The position numbers and the translations under genes are program-made. Positions 58,722-64,000 of a stretch of 64,000 bases of DNA are shown here, one piece after another. The notes beneath the pieces were generated by a model. The model was not told the origin of the DNA. It saw only the letters and a list, made by a program, of their open reading frames with translations, and did no database searches. Positions within the stretch are counted from its first letter, which is position 1; every line of letters begins with the position of its first letter. Source of the DNA: Thauera carbonicopians (GTDB taxonomy: Bacteria; Pseudomonadota; Gammaproteobacteria; Burkholderiales; Rhodocyclaceae); assembly GCF_025699485.1 (NCBI RefSeq), contig NZ_JANUXN010000001.1:434001-498000 (forward strand), in the 5' to 3' direction.

Positions 58722-59562
58722 GTCTGCTCCGCTGTTCGTCGAACCACGCCACGGTGGCGGGAGAGGCCCGGTCCATGCGCATCATGGTCTGGTGGACGCT
58801 GCCGTCCTTGCCCACCACGGTGAGCCACAGTTCGCTGTCCGCCCGTGTCGTCGACGGCAGCGGAATCTCCACCCGCCGCTCCCAGCGCTGCCCCATGAAA
58901 GCCATGCCGGTCGCGCGCTCCGAGCGCGGCTTGTTCACCTTCAGGTAGACGCGCTGGATGTCGTCGTCGCAGGCCTCGCAGAAGCGCAGGCGGAACTCCT
59001 TCATCGGCACGTCCATCTCCATCACCTCCGGCACGTCGCGATGGGCCTCGGCAAAGGTGAACTGCCACGGCCCCACTTCGCCCTGGATCGCATCGGTGCG
59101 CTTGAGCAACTGGACTTCCTCACCGGCGAGGCCGGCCGAGAACACGGCGACCGTGGCGACCAGCAAGCCGGCGGCGATCCAGCGGCGGATACGAGGCTCG
59201 GCAACGACATCCGCCTCTGTCGGCTCGAGTTTCGCCCTGCCGCGCCCGGCGTGCTCACGTGGCTTCGGCTGCCAGGGCCACTTGGGGAAGGCGAACACCA
59301 GCGCCAGCGCCGCCACGCTCAGCCAGCCCAGCCACAGCGTGATGCCCACACCGCTGCCCAGCTCAGCAATGCCCAACACCAGTGCGACCACCAGCAGCAG
59401 CCAGCCCAGCACCCGCGCCGTGCGCTGCCAGTTCGGTGCAGGCGGGCGCCCCAGCAGGTGCCTGCCATGCCGTTCCGTGGCGAAAGCCAGCGCGAAGAAG
59501 CCCAGTCCGCTCAGCAGCAGGATGCCCAGATGCATCCCGCTCAAGCTCCATACGGCGTTCAT
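58708..59562 (-). CDS. DUF3325-type membrane protein with extra periplasmic domain
   Basis: A 284-residue protein. The N-terminal 90 residues hold three membrane helices with the DUF3325 pattern MHLGILLLSGLGFFALAFAT, ending FPKWPW. After a cytoplasmic Arg-rich linker, a fourth helix (IAAGLLVATVAVFSAGLA) leads to a C-terminal periplasmic domain with RLRFCEACDDDIQRVYLKV, containing a CxxC pair. DUF3325 proteins occur in TonB-linked iron uptake loci. The added domain may sense redox or metal state. It overlaps the DUF3649 gene by 4 bp. Confidence 0.82.
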   Translation of the reverse strand: MNAVWSLSGMHLGILLLSGLGFFALAFATERHGRHLLGRPPAPNWQRTARVLGWLLLVVALVLGIAELGSGVGITLWLGWLSVAALALVFAFPKWPWQPKPREHAGRGRAKLEPTEADVVAEPRIRRWIAAGLLVATVAVFSAGLAGEEVQLLKRTDAIQGEVGPWQFTFAEAHRDVPEVMEMDVPMKEFRLRFCEACDDDIQRVYLKVNKPRSERATGMAFMGQRWERRVEIPLPSTTRADSELWLTVVGKDGSVHQTMMRMDRASPATVAWFDEQRSRHARH

Positions 59563-59870
59563 GCGCCACCTCCCCGCTCTGCGAGCCAGAGCAGCCAGGA
59601 GATTCCGGACAGCAGCAGCGTGCCGAAAACCATGCCTGTCCAGGCACGGGCTGCGCTACGCGTGTGGAAAGCCCAGATCACCGCCACGGTGTAAACGGTG
59701 AAGCTGATCATCGTCGCCCACAGCACGCCCTGCGCCCGCGGCGCCGGCCACAGCAGCGACATCAGCACGGTGGCCGCGGAAGTGAGCGCGTAGCCGCCCA
59801 GCGCGGCGGCAGCCACGCGGGAGGCCACCGACCAGCAATAGGCCGGCGTCAAGGTGCTTTCCTTTTTCAT
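59559..59870 (-). CDS. DUF3649 iron-uptake membrane protein
   Basis: A 103-residue protein with three membrane helices: VAAAALGGYALTSAATVLMS, VLWATMISFTVYTVAVIWAF and MVFGTLLLSGISWLLWLAE. This size and pattern match DUF3649, small proteins found with DUF3325 and PepSY reductases in siderophore loci. Its role is unknown. It overlaps the PepSY gene by 4 bp at its start and the DUF3325 gene by 4 bp at its end. Confidence 0.85.
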   Translation of the reverse strand: MKKESTLTPAYCWSVASRVAAAALGGYALTSAATVLMSLLWPAPRAQGVLWATMISFTVYTVAVIWAFHTRSAARAWTGMVFGTLLLSGISWLLWLAERGGGA

Positions 59871-61513
59871 GCCACTCCCTTCCTCGGCATGGCGCCCGCC
59901 GCAGCCTGCACGGCCTGGCCCGCCGGGGCCAGGCGGCGCCGCACCTTGATCGCCGTATAGGCAAACATCGCCGCCAGCGCCCACATCGTCAGATCGAAGC
60001 CCGCCAGCACCCAATCGCCGGACGGCAGAGTCTGGCCGAGGTGGCGATCCGACGTCAGCGCATTGATCACCGGCACCAGCGCATAGGCTGCGCAGGCGCC
60101 CCACAGCAGTTCGACCCAGGCGCGGGCAAGCGGCCGCGCCCGGGCATAGAACAAGGTGCCCAGCCACACCGCGAACAGGGAGTGAAACTCCCAGGCCGCC
60201 CGATCCGCGATGTCGACCGGCAGCAGGCGGTTCGCCCAGAAGTAGGCCGCCACCGCCAGCGGCAGGCCGGCAATGGTGGCGACGTTGAGCGCCTCGACCA
60301 GCCGCACGCCGAAGTGCTCGGCACCTTCGCGGCCGCTGCCCAGGTGATGCCTGCGCCGCTTGACGCTCCACAGCACCAGCCCGGTGCCGATCATGGCGCA
60401 GCCCAGCAGGCCGGCCACGAAATACAGCCAGCGGCCCCAGATATCGGCAAACAGGCCTTCGTGCAGGTTGAACATCACGCTCTGGGTCAATCCGGCGCTG
60501 CCGCCGGGGCGGGGTTCCGGCTCCAGCCGCTCGCCCGTCCCGGCATGGAAACGCAAGGTGGCCGGATTCCAGAAATCCAGGCTGCCGCCGGGAACCTGCG
60601 CGACGAGGATTTCGGGCGGCTCGCCTTCGTGGCGCTCGATGGTCACCGAAGCCACCCGGCCCGCCCCCCATTCCGCCTCGGCCTGCGCGACCAGCGGCGC
60701 CAGCGCCACCGCCGGCTTGCCGATCGGCTCATGCTTGTGTTCGCCGCGCTCGAAAAGCTCGTCGTAATACGCCGACTGCTCCGCCGGGCCGGTGCCATAC
60801 AGCACGTCCCGGCCGGCCGGCATGTAGGTGAACAGGAAGAACACCAGCCCGCTGTAGGTGATCATCAGGAAGAAAGGCAGCGCCATCACGCTCACCGCAT
60901 TGTGCGCATCCAGCCAGCTGCGCTGGCCCTTGCCGGGGCGGAAGGTGAAGAAATCCTTGAAGATCTTCTTGTGCGTGATCACGCCGCTGACGATCGCCAG
61001 CAGCATCAGCATCGTGGCGATGCCGACAATGCGGATGGCCCAGTCGTAGGACATGTAGTGCAGCGCGTAATGCATCCGGTACAGGCCGCGGCCGCCCGCG
61101 GTTTCGCGCGGCTCCGGGCCGGCGGGCAGCAGCGCGCCGGAGGCCGGATCGAGCTTTTCGCTGCCGCTCGCGCCCCACTCATGGCCCGGCAAGGGCATCT
61201 CTTCCCAGCGGATTTCGAGGCCGCGCCACTCGCGCGGCGCCATCGCCTCGTGCGGCAGGGTGATGCGCCAGCTCGCGGCCACCGGCGCCACCTGCTCCAG
61301 GCGCTGCAGCGCGAGTTCGAGCATGTGTCCGGTCGCGACGCCCTCGCCCGGATTGTCCAGCTGCATGGTGCGCTCCGGCTCCATCCAGCGGGTGATCTCG
61401 TACTGGAAGTAGCCGGCGGTGCCGGTGACGAAAACGAAAAACAGCAACCAGCCGGCCACGAGGCCGACCCAGGTGTGCAACCAGGCCATCGACTGGCGGA
61501 GATGCTCTTTCAT
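59867..61513 (-). CDS. PepSY-associated membrane protein, probable ferric-siderophore reductase
   Basis: A 548-residue inner-membrane protein. It starts MKEHLRQSMAWLHTWVGLVA, the PepSY-TM first helix with a conserved His, and has further helices near 190-225, 245-265, 395-420 and in the C-terminal 130 residues. Periplasmic PepSY parts include ITRWMEPERTMQLDNPGEGV and LVAQAEAEWGAGRVASVTIE. Such proteins (FoxB, FegB, PiuB types) bind haem by paired histidines and reduce ferric siderophores in the periplasm. It heads the operon with DUF3649, DUF3325 and DUF4198. Its start codon lies in a hairpin. Confidence 0.88.
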   Translation of the reverse strand: MKEHLRQSMAWLHTWVGLVAGWLLFFVFVTGTAGYFQYEITRWMEPERTMQLDNPGEGVATGHMLELALQRLEQVAPVAASWRITLPHEAMAPREWRGLEIRWEEMPLPGHEWGASGSEKLDPASGALLPAGPEPRETAGGRGLYRMHYALHYMSYDWAIRIVGIATMLMLLAIVSGVITHKKIFKDFFTFRPGKGQRSWLDAHNAVSVMALPFFLMITYSGLVFFLFTYMPAGRDVLYGTGPAEQSAYYDELFERGEHKHEPIGKPAVALAPLVAQAEAEWGAGRVASVTIERHEGEPPEILVAQVPGGSLDFWNPATLRFHAGTGERLEPEPRPGGSAGLTQSVMFNLHEGLFADIWGRWLYFVAGLLGCAMIGTGLVLWSVKRRRHHLGSGREGAEHFGVRLVEALNVATIAGLPLAVAAYFWANRLLPVDIADRAAWEFHSLFAVWLGTLFYARARPLARAWVELLWGACAAYALVPVINALTSDRHLGQTLPSGDWVLAGFDLTMWALAAMFAYTAIKVRRRLAPAGQAVQAAAGAMPRKGVA

Positions 61514-61530
61514 GCCTGTCTCCAGGCATG
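61511..61530 (-). promoter_or_regulatory. Hairpin that traps the start codon of the PepSY gene
   Basis: CATGCCTG-GAGA-CAGGCATG (minus strand) is a perfect 8-bp inverted repeat. The start ATG lies in the 3' arm and the GGAGA ribosome site spans the loop. A second, out-of-frame ATG is in the 5' arm. In mRNA this would hide the start, so translation could be controlled. Confidence 0.6.
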
Positions 61531-61781
61531 GCGGGCACACCCGCGTGGGAAGAGAAATTGTCTGTGCATCGGTAATGGTGAGAAAAAGGAAGGGGCATGA
61601 ACGCCCTGGATTCGCGCGGCGGGCTCGAAGGCGACTCTTTTCGCCGTCTTCTGCGCTCTCATCTGGTATGTCGTTTGAGGCGGCAAAAAACGGACATTTC
61701 TTACTTATTGTTACAAGTACACTAGAAAAGGAATGCCTCGATGCGTATGGCAGGCGCGATTGACGGCCCCGTCTCCAGCAA

Positions 61782-62375
61782 ATGAAAATAAGAAGGATTA
61801 ACAACACCCTTCTGTGCTCGTTCGCACCGAGCAAGGGTCTTCGCCCACCGGAGCACGCCGTGCCTGTCGCCCCAGCCCACCCCGTTGCCAAGCTGTACAC
61901 CGAGCATCACGGCTGGCTGCACGCCTGGTTGCGCAGGAAGCTGGGCTGCTCGAACCACGCGGCGGACCTGGCCCAGGACACCTTCCTGCGGCTGCTCAGC
62001 CAGGAGCGCCGCGGCACGCCGGTCGAAACCCTGCGCCAGCCGCGCGCCTACCTGGCGACGGTCGCCCATGGGCTGGTGGTCAATCTGTGGCGCCGCCAGG
62101 AGATCGAACGGGCCTGGCTGGAAACGCTCGCCAGCCGGCCCGAGCCGCTTGCACCCTCGCCGGAAGAGCGTGCCCTGCTGGTCGAAGCCCTGTGCGAGCT
62201 CGACGCCCTGCTCGATCGCCTCAACCCCAAGGCCCGCAGCGCCTTCCTGATGGCACGGCTCGACGGCCTGAGCTACGTCGAAATTGCCGGGCAGCTGGGC
62301 GTTTCCGAACGCATGGTGAAGAAGTACATGGCGCAGGCCATGCTTCATTGCCTGCAGTCGGGGCTGGCACCATGA
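61782..62375 (+). CDS. FecI-family ECF sigma factor (second copy)
   Basis: A 197-residue frame; the conserved domain begins near HPVAKLYTEHHGWLHAWLRR. Region 2 shows NHAADLAQDTFLRLLSQERR and YLATVAHGLVVNLWRRQEIE. Region 4 shows LDRLNPKARSAFLMARLDGL and IAGQLGVSERMVKKYMAQAM. The ATG at 61782 is preceded by few signals; the conserved start suggests a later start near 61859 (GTG) is possible. Its stop overlaps the fecR start by 4 bp. It controls the receptor that follows and perhaps the divergent PepSY operon. Confidence 0.9.
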   Translation: MKIRRINNTLLCSFAPSKGLRPPEHAVPVAPAHPVAKLYTEHHGWLHAWLRRKLGCSNHAADLAQDTFLRLLSQERRGTPVETLRQPRAYLATVAHGLVVNLWRRQEIERAWLETLASRPEPLAPSPEERALLVEALCELDALLDRLNPKARSAFLMARLDGLSYVEIAGQLGVSERMVKKYMAQAMLHCLQSGLAP

Positions 62376-63391
62376 GCCCGGCGGCCGGGAGCAGCGGCAA
62401 TCCGCCGGATGCTTCCGACTTCGAGGTACTGCAGCAAGCCGCCGAATGGTTCGCCGTTCTCGGCGCACCTGCCGTCAGCCCCGCCCAGCGCCAGGCCTGG
62501 CAAGCATGGCGGGACGCCGATGCCCGCCACCAGGCTGCCTGGCAGCAGGTCGAGAACATCTGCGGCGCCTTCAGCCATCTCCCCACGGCCGACAAGGCCG
62601 GCGCACGCTGCGCCCTCGACACGGCCTCCGAGCGGCAATTGACGCGCCGGCGAGCCGCCAAGATGCTGCTTCTGCTGTGCGGCACCGGTACCTTGGGCTG
62701 GGCCGCCGTGCGCCACACCCCCTGGGCCACCTGGAACGCGGAATACAAGACCGCCACCGGCGAACGGCGCCAGGTCATGCTGGCGGACGGCGGCGGCATC
62801 TGGCTCAACTCCGCCAGCGCCATCGACGTCGATTACAGCGGCAGCCTGCGCCGCATCCACCTCCACGCCGGTGAAATCCTGATCCAGACCGCGCTCGACC
62901 TCCACCAGCCGCCGCGCCCCTTCGTCGTCCACACCACCCACGGCCGGATGCGCGCCCTCGGCACCCGCTTCAGCGTACTGCAGCAGGATGCGGCAACCCA
63001 GGTCACGGTGTTCGAGGGCGCGGTCGAACTGCAGCCGAAAGCAGCCAGCGCACCGGCCCTGATCGTGCACGCCGGCCAGCAAAGCCGGATGAGCCGCCAC
63101 GGCGCCTCCCCGCCCGCCGACGCCGACAGCGCCCGCCAGGCCTGGAGCCAGGGCCTGCTGCTGGCGGAGAACATCCGCCTGGCCGACTTCATCGCCGAAC
63201 TCGCCCGTCACCGCCCCGGCTATCTCGGCTGCGCGCCCGAGATCGGCGAGCTGCGCCTGGTCGGTGCCTACGAGCTCGGCGACACCGACCGCGTGCTGGC
63301 CGCGCTCGAAGCCACCCTTCCCGTCCGCGTGCGGCGCGTCCTGCCGTGGTGGGTCGTCGTCGAAGCGCGGCAGGAACCGGCCGCCAGGTAA
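62372..63391 (+). CDS. FecR-type anti-sigma regulator (second copy)
   Basis: A 339-residue protein. The N-terminal part has FEVLQQAAEWFAVLGAPAVS and RQAWQAWRDADARHQAAWQQ, then one membrane helix (MLLLLCGTGTLGWAAV, about 98-113). The periplasmic FecR domain has GERRQVMLADGGGIWLNSAS and VHTTHGRMRALGTRFSVLQQ. The C-terminal STN-like part (LRLVGAYELGDTDRVLAALE) meets the receptor. It overlaps the sigma gene by 4 bp and precedes the receptor gene by 92 bp. Confidence 0.92.
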   Translation: MSPAAGSSGNPPDASDFEVLQQAAEWFAVLGAPAVSPAQRQAWQAWRDADARHQAAWQQVENICGAFSHLPTADKAGARCALDTASERQLTRRRAAKMLLLLCGTGTLGWAAVRHTPWATWNAEYKTATGERRQVMLADGGGIWLNSASAIDVDYSGSLRRIHLHAGEILIQTALDLHQPPRPFVVHTTHGRMRALGTRFSVLQQDAATQVTVFEGAVELQPKAASAPALIVHAGQQSRMSRHGASPPADADSARQAWSQGLLLAENIRLADFIAELARHRPGYLGCAPEIGELRLVGAYELGDTDRVLAALEATLPVRVRRVLPWWVVVEARQEPAAR

Positions 63392-63483
63392 TTTTTTTCG
63401 GCGCCGAGGTTCCCTTTTCGCCCCGCTCGATTGGCTTACCGGATGAAACCCTTTCATCCACCCCTTTCGCGTGCAGGCAACTC

Positions 63484-64000
63484 ATGTTCAAGCCCTCCAG
63501 CCCCCTCCCCCCGAACCGCCGGCGCCAAGCGCTCGCCCTCGCCGTGCGTGCCGCGCTGCTCGGCTTGCCGCTGCTCATCGGCCTGCCCCAGGTACGGACT
63601 GCCGCCCACGCGGCGGAAACCATCGCCCGGCAGAGCTACGAGGTGCCGTCAGGACCACTCGCCGGCGCCCTGCTCCAGTTCGCCCGCCAAGCCGGCATCC
63701 AGCTTTCGGTCGACGCCAGCCTCACCGCGGGGCACGGCAGCAAGGGTTTGCGCGGTCAGTACAGCATCGACTCGGCCTTGAGCGCGCTGCTTGCAGGCAC
63801 GAAGCTGGAAGCGGTGAATCGGGGCGGCAACGAATACACCTTGCGCAAGCTGCCGGTACGGCAGGGAGAAACGACGCTGGCGCCCGTGGCGGTCACCGCC
63901 AGCGTGGAGCGCAGTGCCATCAGCGAAGGCACGGGCAGCTACGGGGCACGGGGTGCGAGCATCATGAAAGGGGTGCAGTCGCTGAAGGAGACTCCCCAGT
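63484..64000 (+). CDS. TonB-dependent receptor with STN domain, 3'-truncated by window edge
   Basis: The first 172 residues of a receptor. MFKPSSPLPPNRRRQALALA is a long basic export signal, with a likely cleavage after HAAE. The STN domain spans about 50-115 (YEVPSGPLAGALLQFARQAG, ALLAGTKLEAVNRGGNEYTL). VTASVERSAISEGTGSYGAR then starts the plug region with a TonB-box-like segment. FpvA/FhuE-type ferric siderophore receptors share this opening. The rest lies outside the window. With sigma and anti-sigma genes upstream it forms a complete surface-signalling set. Confidence 0.9.
   Translation, partial: MFKPSSPLPPNRRRQALALAVRAALLGLPLLIGLPQVRTAAHAAETIARQSYEVPSGPLAGALLQFARQAGIQLSVDASLTAGHGSKGLRGQYSIDSALSALLAGTKLEAVNRGGNEYTLRKLPVRQGETTLAPVAVTASVERSAISEGTGSYGARGASIMKGVQSLKETPQ

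Noticed and set aside
61690-61715. Fur-like box before the second fecI gene
   Set aside because: TTCTTACTTATTGTTACAA is AT-rich but fits the 7-1-7 Fur motif poorly on either strand.
1-64000. CRISPR arrays, rRNA, tRNA or prophage
   Set aside because: No regular repeat-spacer arrays, no ribosomal or tRNA-like stretches and no phage proteins were seen while reading; a tRNA scan could still find a short gene I missed.

Overview
The window is GC-rich, densely packed chromosomal DNA. Gene content and protein style suggest a betaproteobacterium close to the Rhodocyclales (Thauera/Azoarcus-like). This is inferred from the RelA, Mfd, PPK1/PPX, MtfA, AMMECR1, DUF3325/DUF3649 and Slam proteins; no rRNA or other marker settles it. 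I saw no phage, IS element, integrase, CRISPR array, rRNA or tRNA. Both ends cut a gene: etfA at the left and a TonB-dependent receptor at the right.

Layout. (1) 0-4 kb: etfBA, a TetR regulator, TatD and a crotonase-like protein, suggesting acyl-CoA metabolism. (2) 4-8 kb: divergent ppx and ppk1, with a three-repeat Pho box in front of ppk1. (3) 8-22 kb: housekeeping genes: relA, an EamA exporter, mtfA, a flavodoxin-like protein, ispDF, amrA with an apparently inactive hydrolase, a nitroreductase, an alpha/beta hydrolase, mfd and corA. (4) 22-36.4 kb: a heavy-metal block. It holds a czcI-C-x-B-A efflux operon with small His-rich exported proteins, a DUF4148 protein, a CzcRS-like two-component system facing away, a CadA/ZntA-type ATPase overlapping dsbB-like and dsbA-like genes, and a divergent CadR/PbrR regulator. 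(5) 36.5-44.2 kb: a catabolic unit with a CoA ligase, a polyamine-type ABC importer with a fused double permease, a crotonase and a divergent IclR regulator. (6) 44.2-52.1 kb: fecI-fecR-receptor (with STN signalling domain)-secreted TbpB-barrel protein-Slam, all on the minus strand, with a Fur box before fecI. (7) 52-57.6 kb: aroG, serB, ybbA/tesA and the selenium pair selD/mnmH. (8) 57.7-64 kb: a second iron module with DUF4198, DUF3325, DUF3649 and PepSY membrane proteins facing away from a second fecI-fecR-receptor set.

How it fits together. The most interesting unit is region 6. It predicts that a hemophilin/TbpB-like protein is exported by Slam, brings a ligand to its TonB receptor, and that the receptor's STN domain signals through FecR to FecI, switching on the same genes under overall iron control by Fur. 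Slam, hemophilin-type proteins and Fec signalling are each known; their combination in one operon is the part I would check first. Region 8 looks like a separate siderophore-uptake system with an inner-membrane reductase. Regions 4 and 5 each carry their own divergent regulator and predicted operator DNA.
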